A stretch of 64,000 bases of DNA from Rs1 sp038900335 (GTDB lineage Bacteria > Pseudomonadota > Gammaproteobacteria > Pseudomonadales > Balneatricaceae), in the NCBI GenBank assembly GCA_038900335.1, contig JBBMRB010000001.1, positions 310,001 through 374,000 on the forward strand, in the 5' to 3' direction. The notes beneath the pieces were generated by a model. That model was not told the DNA's origin and did not search any database. It was given only the letters and a program-made list of their open reading frames with translations. The translations under genes were made by a program, and so were the position numbers. Within the stretch, counting starts at the first letter, position 1. Each line of letters begins with the position of its first letter. Positions 16,636 through 26,158 of the stretch are shown here, piece by piece.

Positions 16636-18005
16636 TTTGAATGACACCATATTCGACGACGTTTCGCGCCTAGCTCTAATGCTTGCCAGTGACCAAATTG
16701 TAATGTTGGCAGCTGCACCGCCAAACTCTGGCAACACTGCTCAATAGCGGCACTGACTGATTGCGTTGCTTTAAGCCAATCGCCTTGCGTTAATATATCA
16801 ACCTGCCAATGCATACCCTGCTGGGCAATGCTGTATTGTGTTAACGCTGGGCAGACTAACATCATCGCTCGCCTCACTAAATCTGGATACAGTGCTATTA
16901 AGTCATCACTTTTATTAGATGTGTCAAAATCAGAGCGAGCGGGTAGCCATAGTATTTGATCATCACGTCCCTCTATTGCCGCTATATGGCTATCAGCCCG
17001 CCCACATGCACATGGATGCTCTGCTACACGCAAAATATCATTGAGCCGATAGCGAACAATCAACTGTGTGGTTCTGGAAAAATCTGTAACAATTGGCATA
17101 AAACGGCTATGTGACTCATCAAGCCACTGCTTTTGTATAGACAGATGCGCCTCATTTAGGTGTAAATTACCTAGCTCACAGCTATAGCCAAGCAAACCTT
17201 CGCTCGCTTGATAAATTTGATGAACCTTTTGCTTAAATGCACTTTCTATTAAAAGCTGATCATCTGCTTCTAACACTTCAGCCACACTGATGATATGCTC
17301 TGGCTGAATTTGTAATACGCCCGATAAAGACAACTGCGCTAATCGATGTAATACTGTGGCTGGGGCCACCAGCACTTGCGGCAAGTTGCTGTTCAGTTGA
17401 TCGACTTGCTGATCAACGCCCGCTAATAGATCATAAAAACGAAAATCTATACGCCGACTGTTTATCGTATCGTAAAGATTACTGTTGGCACGTAAAAAGA
17501 AAGCAATTGATAATGCAGGTTGCCAGCACTTTAATAATTGCGCTATAAACTTACTCGGTAATGTTTTGGCCAATAACACCCCTGCCCACTGTGCACGCTC
17601 TTGCTCGCTCACTAAGAACAAACCCGGTGTTCCCGATGTGCCGCTAGACATACCGACTGTTACCTGCCCTATTTTAGGAGTAAAGTCACGTGAGCACTCT
17701 GCTTGAGCCGCCACAGACTTAGCCTGCACATAGCTTATTGCCTGAGAGTTTGTGCCAGTAAAATTCGCTAACATCGAAGATTTATCCATCAGCGGTAAAT
17801 CGGTTAAACACTGTGCTTTATAGCCTTGATAAAACGGTGCTGTCGGCAAAATATCACGCATAAAACGCTGCAGCTGCTTTTGTTGCCATGCTCGTAATTT
17901 ATCCGCACGTTTAAAATTCAATAAATAACGCGCACCTAAAAAGTGACGTAGCATAAGCCACTTCTTATTTGATGATTTGAGGTTAGAAGATGCTGAATTA
18001 GCCAT
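16629..18005 (-). CDS. F390-synthetase/PaaK-like adenylate-forming enzyme
   Basis: This 458-residue protein belongs to the AMP-forming ligases near phenylacetate-CoA ligase and coenzyme F390 synthetase. The nucleotide loop MSSGTSGTPGLFLVSEQER is at about 118-136, a YQASEG block near 270 fits the adenine region, and HPCACGRADSHI then EGRDDQI gives the late GRxD hinge. It activates a carboxylate as acyl-AMP, in an OleC-like or CoA-ligase role. The start overlaps the upstream hydrolase stop by eight bases. Its substrate is presumably the chain made by the condensing enzyme three genes upstream; no acyl-carrier protein is seen nearby. Confidence 0.8.
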   Translation of the reverse strand: MANSASSNLKSSNKKWLMLRHFLGARYLLNFKRADKLRAWQQKQLQRFMRDILPTAPFYQGYKAQCLTDLPLMDKSSMLANFTGTNSQAISYVQAKSVAAQAECSRDFTPKIGQVTVGMSSGTSGTPGLFLVSEQERAQWAGVLLAKTLPSKFIAQLLKCWQPALSIAFFLRANSNLYDTINSRRIDFRFYDLLAGVDQQVDQLNSNLPQVLVAPATVLHRLAQLSLSGVLQIQPEHIISVAEVLEADDQLLIESAFKQKVHQIYQASEGLLGYSCELGNLHLNEAHLSIQKQWLDESHSRFMPIVTDFSRTTQLIVRYRLNDILRVAEHPCACGRADSHIAAIEGRDDQILWLPARSDFDTSNKSDDLIALYPDLVRRAMMLVCPALTQYSIAQQGMHWQVDILTQGDWLKATQSVSAAIEQCCQSLAVQLPTLQFGHWQALELGAKRRRIWCHSKC

Positions 18006-18843
18006 GATTAAATTGCTCCCAGCTGTGCGTACAATGCGAAGGTAATATTGCTAAGCTAGGCTCTCGCCTTGCCAGCTCCCCTAATGACATAAAGGTGCTC
18101 TGGTACTTACGGCTATTATCGCTCGCTATGCGTGCAAGAGCCGCAGGTAATCGCCCTTCTTTACAGGCATTGAGTGACCAGCAAGCATCAGCCGCCATAA
18201 ATACCGGGCGACCCGTTGCATCAGTGATTAACAAACCGAGCATATCTTGGCTGTGTCCTGCTAACGTGATGAGCAGTAAACTTGCATCACCCAAAATATC
18301 AAAGCCTTCGCTAAACGGTTGCATCCACTTAGGTAACGCCTTGGTTTTGTAATCATCAGCATAAGATAAACGCTTAAAATAATCAGTGGGTAACAAAGCT
18401 GGCAATATGCCTTGTAAAGTCGCTCGCCAAGGTTTGTTAACGAGTTGCTGTATTGCATTAGTATCTTTACGGCTGGCGATAAAACGAGCATTTGGGAAAT
18501 CTTTTAAGCCAGCGATATGATCACCGTGATAATGGGATACAATCACTAAATTGATATCCTCAGCACCAATGCCCATTGCGTGTAGCTGCACTAGTAGTTT
18601 TTCGTTTTCAGCTAATGTAATGGGTAGCGCTATACGGTACAAACTCTGTGGGAGGTGCTCAGTCGCATGATAAAAATGATCGGAATAACCAGTATCAAAT
18701 AATATCCAACCCCATTGAGGGTGGCGAATAAGACCACACAGAGCTGGAAAATCAATCATCTTGAAATCACCACCACGCGCAGCAATACACTCTAAGTGGC
18801 GACAGTGACCGACACGTAAATACTTCACCTCAATTGAGCTCAT
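17998..18843 (-). CDS. metallo-beta-lactamase-fold hydrolase
   Basis: This 281-residue cytoplasmic protein of the MBL superfamily contains the metal site SHYHGDH (HxHxDH), a following GHS, ADA with the bridging Asp, and a late His in PSHCTH, so both metals should bind. It has the general form of lactonase-like members (ILFDTGYS near 48). A lactone, thioester or ester intermediate of the surrounding lipid pathway is the best guess. ATGA overlap with the epimerase gene and an eight-base overlap with the ligase gene show tight coupling in the operon. Confidence 0.87.
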   Translation of the reverse strand: MSSIEVKYLRVGHCRHLECIAARGGDFKMIDFPALCGLIRHPQWGWILFDTGYSDHFYHATEHLPQSLYRIALPITLAENEKLLVQLHAMGIGAEDINLVIVSHYHGDHIAGLKDFPNARFIASRKDTNAIQQLVNKPWRATLQGILPALLPTDYFKRLSYADDYKTKALPKWMQPFSEGFDILGDASLLLITLAGHSQDMLGLLITDATGRPVFMAADACWSLNACKEGRLPAALARIASDNSRKYQSTFMSLGELARREPSLAILPSHCTHSWEQFNHG

Positions 18844-19928
18844 AATTTACCCTGCCTATTATTAGATACTGCTGGTGTTATATTTGATGTTGATGGCGTT
18901 GTTTTTAATAATGCAGATTGATCTTTGTCAACACAGCGCAGCTGATCTAGCCACAGCGCATGACGAGCTAAACCCTGTGTGATTGAAACAGCGGGTTGAT
19001 AACCTAGCTCATCGCGTATCGCTGAAATATCCAACGTTTGGCTAAAGGCCAAAACACCTGCACTATAGCGAGTAACGAAAGGCTCGCGACCTTGAGTTAA
19101 TAGCGAGTACTTTTCCATAAACCAAGCAACCGCTTTCACTAAACACCAAGGTACTCCTCGAGTACGTAACGCTAGCTTAAACTCCTTAGCTAAGTGCGCT
19201 AATAACTGATCTAAACACAGCGGTTCGCCATTAGTCACGTTGTAAATACTTAAGGGTTTGGCTAAAGGCTTAGTCAATGCTAAGACAATCGCATCGACAG
19301 CATTATCAATATAGGTAATATCTAATTTAGCTTTACCACCGTGCATCAAAGGAATAGCACCTTCTTTAATGACTCGCAACAGCCGCGGCATCAACGTATT
19401 ATCCCAAGGGCCGAACAGTGCTCTTGGCCTTAATATCACCCTTTGAGTAATACTTGAGTTCATCACCAATAACTCAGCTATACCTTTCGTCCTGGCATAG
19501 TGGTTAACTGGCAAAGGCAGCGGCTCATCTTCTTGAATATTCTAACGATCACGATAATCAAAATATAAACTAGGGGTTGATATATGTACTAAGCGCTGAA
19601 TATCCGCCAATTTACAGGCGGCTAAAACCTCCTGAGTACTGACCACATTTGCTTGGAAAAAATCTTCAAACCTACCCCAAGGTGATGATAACGCGGCACA
19701 GTGCACGATAGCATCCATACCTTGAGCAAGATCATTCAATCGCTGTTGGCTATTATCTTGAGCATGATGCAAGCAGGCAAATTTAACACTTGCAGGGCTA
19801 TGCTCTAGCACTTGCTCAGCCATTTCATGCTGGCGGCCAGTGAAGATGACTTCATGGCCTAATGCTGCTAAACGCCACACCACATGTCTGCCTAAAAACC
19901 CGGTACCACCGGTAACGATAATCTTCAT
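18840..19928 (-). pseudogene. NAD-dependent epimerase/3-beta-HSD-type dehydrogenase interrupted by an in-frame amber codon
   Basis: The reading frame encodes an extended SDR: TGGTGFLGRHVVWRL nucleotide loop at residues 7-21, VHCAALSSPWG, then YARTKGIAELL with the catalytic Tyr-x3-Lys. A TAG at 19542-19544 cuts it after residue 128 (DYRDR). The frame continues open downstream for about 234 more codons to 18840, so only one codon is at fault. A TTG at 19514 could restart translation but would lack the NAD-binding half. The gene would otherwise be of normal length (about 361 residues) and resembles OleD-type 3-ketoacid reductases. It overlaps neighbours by one and four bases. Sequencing error, recent mutation or readthrough are the possibilities. 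Confidence 0.8.
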
Positions 19929-20956
19929 TAATAGACCATTAAAGCGGCGCCCATAGAAAGGCCCGCTCCCGTTCCTAGTAATAACAGCGTATCACCACGC
20001 TGAATTCGAGCATCCGCTATCGCTATATCAAGCGCAGTTGGTAGCGATGCTGCGACTTGGTTGCCATGGTTTTTGAAAATATTAATGACTTTGTCACAAT
20101 TGAAATTCAAGCGTTTTATTAAATGGTGTATCGCCAATTGGCTAGCTTGATGCGGTACTATCCAATCGACCTCTGCCAGCGACATATCGGCACTTAGCAA
20201 TAAATCATCGACAAATTTAGGCATGTGATCGCAAGCTAAACGGAACACCTTTTTGCCATCCATATGAAACTTAGTTAATGGATTAAAAGCCTGCTCAATA
20301 CGACTAGGGTGATAACGTGAGCCTCCTCCTGGAATTTCACAAAAATGCACACCCTCTGAAAAGGTTTTAAATGATGTTGCAAGTAAAACACTCTCATCTT
20401 CACTGCCTGATTGTCCTAAAACAACCGCAGCCGCACCATCACCAAAAATAGCACTGGATTCTAGATCATCCCAGTTTAAACCACACGATGCCAAATCAGC
20501 GGCTACCACCAATATGCGCTTATGGTGCCCAGCTGCCAGCATATACGTTAGTGTATCAAGTGCTGCCAAAAAGCCTAGGCAGCTAGCATTGATATCAAAC
20601 GCTGGGATTCCCTTTGCTGACAGTCCTAACTCTTTATGGATCAGCGCACCGTTAGATGGCATCCCCTGATCCATAGTGGCGCTAGTGGCTACCAAACAAT
20701 CAATATCATCCAGTGTTAAATTAGCCGCTAATAATGCTTTTCTGCCAGCAGCAGCTGCTAGTGTCGCAGCGTTTTCATTAGCACCTGCAAAATAGCGTTG
20801 ATGGACACCACCAACTAACTCTATTCTCCCTGCACTTAAACCTAGTTGCTCGTCTAACTCGCTACTTAACACGCACCTTTGTGGCAGCGCGTGGGCACTA
20901 CCTAATATTTGTACTTTTCTTGTTATACTCGCGCTGTTGTTATTATCGGCATTCAT
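19928..20956 (-). CDS. 3-oxoacyl-ACP synthase III-like condensing enzyme
   Basis: This 342-residue thiolase-fold enzyme has the FabH/OleA catalytic triad: Cys in INASCLGFL, His in VPHQASQLA and Asn in KNHGNQVAASLP. It joins two acyl groups by Claisen condensation. The ATG at 20956 is chosen because GAGG lies nine bases before it; ATGs further upstream (20971, 21049) lack this and add unrelated sequence. It heads the six-gene operon, and its stop overlaps the epimerase start (TAATG). Housekeeping FabH genes usually sit in fatty-acid clusters, whereas here the partners suggest head-to-head condensation or a dedicated lipid. Confidence 0.87.
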   Translation of the reverse strand: MNADNNNSASITRKVQILGSAHALPQRCVLSSELDEQLGLSAGRIELVGGVHQRYFAGANENAATLAAAAGRKALLAANLTLDDIDCLVATSATMDQGMPSNGALIHKELGLSAKGIPAFDINASCLGFLAALDTLTYMLAAGHHKRILVVAADLASCGLNWDDLESSAIFGDGAAAVVLGQSGSEDESVLLATSFKTFSEGVHFCEIPGGGSRYHPSRIEQAFNPLTKFHMDGKKVFRLACDHMPKFVDDLLLSADMSLAEVDWIVPHQASQLAIHHLIKRLNFNCDKVINIFKNHGNQVAASLPTALDIAIADARIQRGDTLLLLGTGAGLSMGAALMVY

Positions 20957-21402
20957 ATCCACTGACCTCATCCATAATATTGGCTTACTTGCAGAACCTG
21001 ATAAAGCAGTCTCAATTAAAAGCTTAGTGATAACGGCTTTGCTACGCACAAGTAAGATAATTTATTGTGTTATATTTCCCAATGTCTTTGGTATAGCCTC
21101 ATTGTTAATAATAAGCACAACACTGGCAACCAACGGATGAAAAGTATTATTTTATGCTACTTTAAGCTTAGCTCATTTAACCTTCCCTGATTTTTAATAC
21201 ATAATGAGTAAATAAACATAGCGCTACTGGTAATTATTAGCGCTATATCGCAGTATCTATTATTGCTGTTATTTAATTGCTGTAGTTAATTGCTGTAGTT
21301 AATTAAAATCTACTGAGCCTTTATTACCGGCTATTTTCCTTTTATTATCTAGTGATCGACTATTCAAAGTCATCAAAGTAAGTAATAAAAGTAAGGAGCG
21401 TT
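20957..21402. other. divergent promoter region between lipid operon and J-domain gene
   Basis: No credible gene is seen. The region is AT-rich and has two and a half copies of a 13-base repeat (TTAATTGCTGTAG) at about 21274-21305. The promoters of both flanking transcripts must be here. AAGGAG at about 21393-21398 is the strong ribosome site of the J-domain gene. Confidence 0.45.
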
Positions 21403-21996
21403 ATGAGAAACCCGTTAATCCCCGCTATTCTTACCCTGCTAAAAGATAATTTAAATGGAATTAGTGAATTTGATATATTAAACACTTTAAAAAAACAGTT
21501 TCCTGAGTTCAATCAATTAGCACAAGATGCCAATTTACAACTGTTTCGCCAACACTTTGTGATTATGAACGCCCTATACCAACTACAACAAAGCCTGTGG
21601 CAAGAAGAAAAGCTCACTTTATCCATCAGCGCATTACAAATTAAACTATTAGCGAGCACTGATTTACAGTCAGATACTAATGGCGACAATACCAGTGGCG
21701 ATATCAGCCATCATCTGAACCCTAATTTAGCAGCTTATTATTTAGATTGGGATGAGTACGAAAAGACAGATGAAAATGAGGTGTCACGCTTAATCGGCAG
21801 CTTCTATCAAAGAATGAATTCAGCAGATAATAAACAAAGCGCTCTTGATATACTCAATATCAGCAGCGCAAGCCCTAGTAAAACAGAAATAAAACAGCAG
21901 TATCGAAAACTAGTACGAAAGCACCACCCTGATAGCGGTGGAAACCCAGAGATGTTTATCGAAATACGCCAAGCGTATGAACAACTATTGGAATGA
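21403..21996 (+). CDS. DnaJ-related protein with C-terminal J domain
   Basis: This 197-residue protein has an N-terminal domain typical of the gammaproteobacterial DNAJ_related family (RNPLIPAILTLLKDN, about 2-85) and a J domain at the very C-terminus (about 145-197; YRKLVRKHHPDSGG with the HPD tripeptide needed to stimulate DnaK). There is no Gly/Phe or zinc region, so it is a co-chaperone with an unknown client. It is a single-gene unit flanked by divergent and convergent neighbours. Confidence 0.88.
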   Translation: MRNPLIPAILTLLKDNLNGISEFDILNTLKKQFPEFNQLAQDANLQLFRQHFVIMNALYQLQQSLWQEEKLTLSISALQIKLLASTDLQSDTNGDNTSGDISHHLNPNLAAYYLDWDEYEKTDENEVSRLIGSFYQRMNSADNKQSALDILNISSASPSKTEIKQQYRKLVRKHHPDSGGNPEMFIEIRQAYEQLLE

Positions 21997-22163
21997 TATT
22001 TTGATCTGCTGAACACACCTCAAAAACATATTAGTAAACTAATAAAATTAATTTATCATCTAGCATACTGAGCAATCCTTTTTTTAATTATTGTGGTGCA
22101 AGATGCAGCTAAGGAAAATATGTGAATGTGCCTAGTCTGATAACAAGACGTAAATTCAACCAT

Positions 22164-23684
22164 TCACGCAAACACATAGTTATTCTTACCCTGTCTCTTC
22201 ACCTTGTACATTGCTTGGTCTGCGCGCTTTACCATTTCTTCCATATCATCACCATGATCAGGGTAAACTGATATGCCGATACTGGCGGTAATATTTACTT
22301 GAACACCATCAAGATCAAAGGGTGTTGAAATTGCTTCGCCGATGCGTTGAGTCGCTGAGGCAATAGATTTATTGTCGCGAAAGTTGGTGTGTAATACCAA
22401 GAACTCATCACCGCCAATACGAGCAACTTTATCAGTATCACGAAGACAGGCATTCAAGCGTGTAGCGATGTTTTTCAGCAATTGATCCCCTAGGTTATGA
22501 CCATAGCTGTCGTTGACACTCTTGAAGCCATCTAAATCTATAAATAACACTGCTACCTTGGTGTTATTTTCTTTCGCTTTCGCTATTTCAGCAACTAGGC
22601 TTTGCATAAATAGCTTACGTGTCGCCAGCCCAGTTAGCATGTCATGATCAGCTAAATGTTGAATACGCGCTTTCGCTTCTTTTAAGCTGGTAATATCTTC
22701 TTTAACAGCTACAAAGTGACTAATTTTCCCACCTCTTTGTTTAACCGGGGCAATAGATGCTATTTCCCAAAAGAGCTCACCACTCTTTTTTCGATTATGA
22801 AACTCACCTTTCCATGCTTTACCTGCGCTAATAGACTGCCACAGCGATGCCATTTGCTCTATCGGTGCCTCCCCTGATCGCAAAATACGCGGAGTTTGGC
22901 CTATTAACTCTTCTTTAAGGTAACCTGTTTTTGCAATCGCTGCGGGATTAACATAGCTAATAATCCCTGCTCTATCGGTGATCATAATAGACGATGCGGA
23001 TTGTTCAACCGCTTGTGATGTAATACGTAATTGCGATTCTAAAACCGAGTAAGTGAGCAAAATAAGAGTAATTGCAATACCGCCAATAATAAAAATGCCA
23101 CTTAAAAAAACAATGGATGAGTATGCACTGCTCTGCATAAAGGTTAATTCAATTGGCTTATATAGAGCGAGAAAACCGCGAGCACCATGTATCAGTGCAA
23201 ACAACGCAAAAACCAACATCACAGCATAAGCCGCATTACGCCAGGGTTCGTCTTTTTGAGGCAATAAGGTGATGATAATCGCACTGCAAATAATAACGAA
23301 GGCAGCGGATAACACCGCTATTCTAATAGCAAGGCTTGGATCGATATAATTAAAGTAATAAAATGAAAAAGTTGCTATCGGTAAAATGCCGATATCAAAC
23401 AGTACCAGTCGCGCGCGCTCAGTAAATTTTCTAATGCCACGAAGTATGAGTAAAAAACCTAATACATACAGTGAATTAGCGAGCACTAGCGATAATACAT
23501 CAGAAATCACACCGCGCATTGAAATTAAAATACTCGCCAGTGCAACGCATGACATACCTATCGCCCAAAAACCAACACCGTTGCTTTTTAGTTGCGCTCG
23601 CCATAAAGCAGTTAACGCAACAGCTGAACCAATGGATATAAGGGAAGTGACTACAAGCAGTGTGCGGCTGTCCAATTCAAGCAT
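22164..23684 (-). CDS. membrane PAS-GGDEF diguanylate cyclase
   Basis: This 506-residue inner-membrane protein has about seven hydrophobic helices in residues 5-215, a PAS domain (about 228-335; SIMITDRAGIISYVNPAA, then PAC), and a GGDEF domain (about 345-505). The active site reads RIGGDEFLVL and is preceded by RDTD, an intact RxxD product-inhibition site five residues upstream. It should make cyclic di-GMP from GTP under control of a membrane or PAS signal. No EAL domain is present. It is transcribed alone. Confidence 0.93.
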   Translation of the reverse strand: MLELDSRTLLVVTSLISIGSAVALTALWRAQLKSNGVGFWAIGMSCVALASILISMRGVISDVLSLVLANSLYVLGFLLILRGIRKFTERARLVLFDIGILPIATFSFYYFNYIDPSLAIRIAVLSAAFVIICSAIIITLLPQKDEPWRNAAYAVMLVFALFALIHGARGFLALYKPIELTFMQSSAYSSIVFLSGIFIIGGIAITLILLTYSVLESQLRITSQAVEQSASSIMITDRAGIISYVNPAAIAKTGYLKEELIGQTPRILRSGEAPIEQMASLWQSISAGKAWKGEFHNRKKSGELFWEIASIAPVKQRGGKISHFVAVKEDITSLKEAKARIQHLADHDMLTGLATRKLFMQSLVAEIAKAKENNTKVAVLFIDLDGFKSVNDSYGHNLGDQLLKNIATRLNACLRDTDKVARIGGDEFLVLHTNFRDNKSIASATQRIGEAISTPFDLDGVQVNITASIGISVYPDHGDDMEEMVKRADQAMYKVKRQGKNNYVFA

Positions 23685-23956
23685 TTTTTTACCTTGGCAA
23701 TGACAATTCCCATTTTTTTAGTATGCATCAGGGATTGTGATAATGGATATTTAATAATCAATTATGACTGATCAAAGATGACATATATAGCACTTTTATA
23801 TGTCAATATTAGGAAAGTAGCGCCTGCTTTTGATTTTAATCAAGACAACAACTCATTCTTAGTAAGCAGCTAATAAAGATTTAAATATAGAGAGCACTTT
23901 GGATGAAAAAGCTCTGCACTGTCAATAATCTTTAAAGCCTATTATATAAAGAGCTT

Positions 23957-24676
23957 TTAAAGTACAAATGGACAAGGGCAATGTTGCTCTATATTAATAC
24001 CACTGACAGGGTGCTGAAAACACAATGTGCTGGCATGTAGTAATAAGCGCTCTGCTTTTAGCTCGCTTTGCTCAGCGTGATATAAATCACAGCCTAAAAT
24101 AGGATGGCCTATAAACTGGCTGTGAATACGTAATTGATGGGTGCGCCCAGTAAGGGGTGTAAATTGTACTAGTGTGCGCTGCGGTGATTCTAGACGCTTT
24201 AACACGCTATATTCAGTCACTGCGCTCTTACCGGTGTCTTGACATACCTTTACTCGCGGGAAAATACTTTTATCTTTGGCGATAGCTGCACTAATATGAC
24301 CTTGATCTGCTGCAAGTGAGCCTTGTAATACAGCGAGATAATGCTTTTTAATGGTGGCGTTTTGAAACTGTTTATTCAGGTGCTTAAGAGCCTGATCGTT
24401 GAGGGCAACCACCATAATGCCTGATGTGCCAAAATCTAAGCGATGCGGCAGTTTAGCCTGAGTAAACGCGGCGGTTAACCCGCGCTGGCCATTCACTAAA
24501 CGATAGTGTACGCAGTCCCAATTACGTGGATTTTTACCTGATAAGCTCAACAAACCGCTGGGTTTATTGATCAGTAAAATATCGTCATCTTGGTACAAAA
24601 TAGCGATGTGATCTTCACACACCGGTGCGATAAAATCATCGATAATGCTATTGTTTACGATTTCAACACCAGACAC
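23957..24676 (-). CDS. rluA: RluA-type pseudouridine synthase
   Basis: This 239-residue enzyme isomerises uridine in RNA. The catalytic motif HRLDFGTSGIMV is at about 91-102, and the later LTGRTHQLRIHSQ and GHPILGCDLY blocks are those of RluA, which modifies 23S rRNA U746 and tRNA U32. There is no S4 domain, consistent with RluA rather than RluC/D. It is 31 bp downstream of the rhlE stop on the same strand and may be cotranscribed. TruC- or RluA-like paralogues with other targets cannot be fully excluded. Confidence 0.82.
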   Translation of the reverse strand: MSGVEIVNNSIIDDFIAPVCEDHIAILYQDDDILLINKPSGLLSLSGKNPRNWDCVHYRLVNGQRGLTAAFTQAKLPHRLDFGTSGIMVVALNDQALKHLNKQFQNATIKKHYLAVLQGSLAADQGHISAAIAKDKSIFPRVKVCQDTGKSAVTEYSVLKRLESPQRTLVQFTPLTGRTHQLRIHSQFIGHPILGCDLYHAEQSELKAERLLLHASTLCFQHPVSGINIEQHCPCPFVL

Positions 24677-24707
24677 TCAATACTCCTAATCATAAAGCCG
24701 ACAGCTT

Positions 24708-25904
24708 TTACCTGCTATTTTTACGAACGTAATTCAAAATAGATACCGGTACCACTTTGCGCACAGGGAAACCTTCTATCTCTTTACGATCTATCAAGTG
24801 GTCTAATCGACTTTCAATAGCGCATAGGTTTTTAAAATCGCCCATCGCCACAAATGATATAGCCTCACCTGCTTCACCTGCTCTGCCGGTACGACCTATA
24901 CGGTGAATATATTCTTCAGGCTTAAAGGGTAAATCATAGTTCACTACGCGAGATAGCTTACCAATATCAATACCACGAGCGGCAACACCTGTTGCGACTA
25001 AGTATTTTAGCTCGCCAGATTTGAAATCAGCCAGTATTTTTTCGCGCATCGCCTGGCTTCTATCACCATGAATGGCCTCTGCTTTAATACCACGTTTTTC
25101 TAATTGGCTAACAAGCTTGGCAGCACCGTGCTTTTTCTCAATGAAAATCAGTGATTGATCCCATTGTTGCTCATTGATTAAATGGCTTAACAATGCAGAT
25201 TTGGTGTCTTTATCAACAGTAATTAGCCATTGATTGATAGTGGCAGCCGCCTTTACATTTGCTGAAATAGACACTTCAACAATAGGCTCGCCCATTTTAT
25301 CATCGCTAAAGCTATCGGCTAATGCGCGCACATCTTGGTTCATGGTCGCTGAAAACAACAAGTTTTGACGTGCTGTTGGTAAGCGCTCAACAATTTTGTC
25401 GATATCAGAAATAAAACCCATATCCACCATTCTATCGGCTTCATCTAACACCAGTACTTCTAGCTCATCAAAATGCAAAGCGCGCTGGTGGGCTAAATCA
25501 AGCAACCTGCCTGGTGTCGCCACTAATATATCGACACCTTCTATCAACCGCTCTTTTTGTTGCTGTGTATCAACACCCCCATAAACAGCCATAGAACTTA
25601 AATTAAGATGCTTGCTGTAATTAGCAACATTGGCTGCAATTTGCAGTGCGAGCTCTCTTGTCGGTGTAATAATAAGCGCGCGGATACGCTTGCCACGAAG
25701 CTTTCTATCTTGGTTAAATTTTTCTAAAATCGGCAAGACAAAAGAAGCGGTTTTACCGGTCCCGGTTTGCGCTGTTGCCATTAAATCTTTACCGCTGAGG
25801 ATAATAGGGATAGCTTGTTTTTGGATAGAGGTAGGGGCTTTATAGCCCTGCTCTTCTATTGCTTGTAAAATAGCGTGGCACAAACCAAGTTTTGCAAATG
25901 ACAT
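24708..25904 (-). CDS. rhlE: DEAD-box ATP-dependent RNA helicase, RhlE-like
   Basis: This 398-residue helicase has all core motifs: Q motif near the start (MSFAKLGL ... PTSIQKQAIP), AQTGTGKT (I), PTRELALQ (Ia), TPGR (Ib), LDEADRMVDMGF (II), FSATM (III), GVAARGIDIG (V) and HRIGRTGRAG (VI). The short basic tail after motif VI fits RhlE, which acts in ribosome assembly and RNA turnover. The tail is shorter than in many RhlE proteins, so a related subfamily is possible. Confidence 0.88.
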   Translation of the reverse strand: MSFAKLGLCHAILQAIEEQGYKAPTSIQKQAIPIILSGKDLMATAQTGTGKTASFVLPILEKFNQDRKLRGKRIRALIITPTRELALQIAANVANYSKHLNLSSMAVYGGVDTQQQKERLIEGVDILVATPGRLLDLAHQRALHFDELEVLVLDEADRMVDMGFISDIDKIVERLPTARQNLLFSATMNQDVRALADSFSDDKMGEPIVEVSISANVKAAATINQWLITVDKDTKSALLSHLINEQQWDQSLIFIEKKHGAAKLVSQLEKRGIKAEAIHGDRSQAMREKILADFKSGELKYLVATGVAARGIDIGKLSRVVNYDLPFKPEEYIHRIGRTGRAGEAGEAISFVAMGDFKNLCAIESRLDHLIDRKEIEGFPVRKVVPVSILNYVRKNSR

Positions 25905-26107
25905 AGAGGCTCAAATAGATATTAGTAAGGAAGGATGCTGCAGTATAACACTCTAGTTAATTGCGTTATAGGTTAATTAAAGGCATTTGATAGACACTGT
26001 TTTAAATCATTTAAAACAACAAGAGTAGATCTTAAACTATTGTTATTTATAATAATTAAAAATACTTAAATGTTATCTTACCAATCTATATTAGATGATA
26101 TTACCCA

Positions 26108-26124
26108 GCTAACACGATGTTAGC
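26108..26124 (-). terminator. hairpin downstream of the EF-P-like gene
   Basis: GCTAACA and TGTTAGC pair perfectly around a CGA loop, 35 bp beyond the stop on the minus strand. No T-run follows in that direction, so it may be a weak terminator or 3'-end stabiliser. A second AT-rich dyad (TGTTTTAAA/TTTAAAACA) lies at 25998-26018. Confidence 0.4.
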
Positions 26125-26158
26125 CAGATAATTAAATTAACTAGATGTGCGCTAATTA

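Noticed and set aside
16636..16737. A longer N-terminus for the PAP2-like protein.
   Set aside because: It would overlap the adenylating enzyme by over 100 bases, and the extra residues mirror that gene rather than any signal or membrane helix.
19542..19544. Programmed amber readthrough or pyrrolysine use.
   Set aside because: TAG ends other genes in the window, there is no pylRS/pylT set here and no downstream stem was evident; error or mutation is simpler.
14788..20956. Claim that the lipid operon is a standard ole olefin cluster.
   Set aside because: OleB is absent, the ligase looks like the F390-synthetase/PaaK branch rather than OleC, and three extra enzyme types are present.
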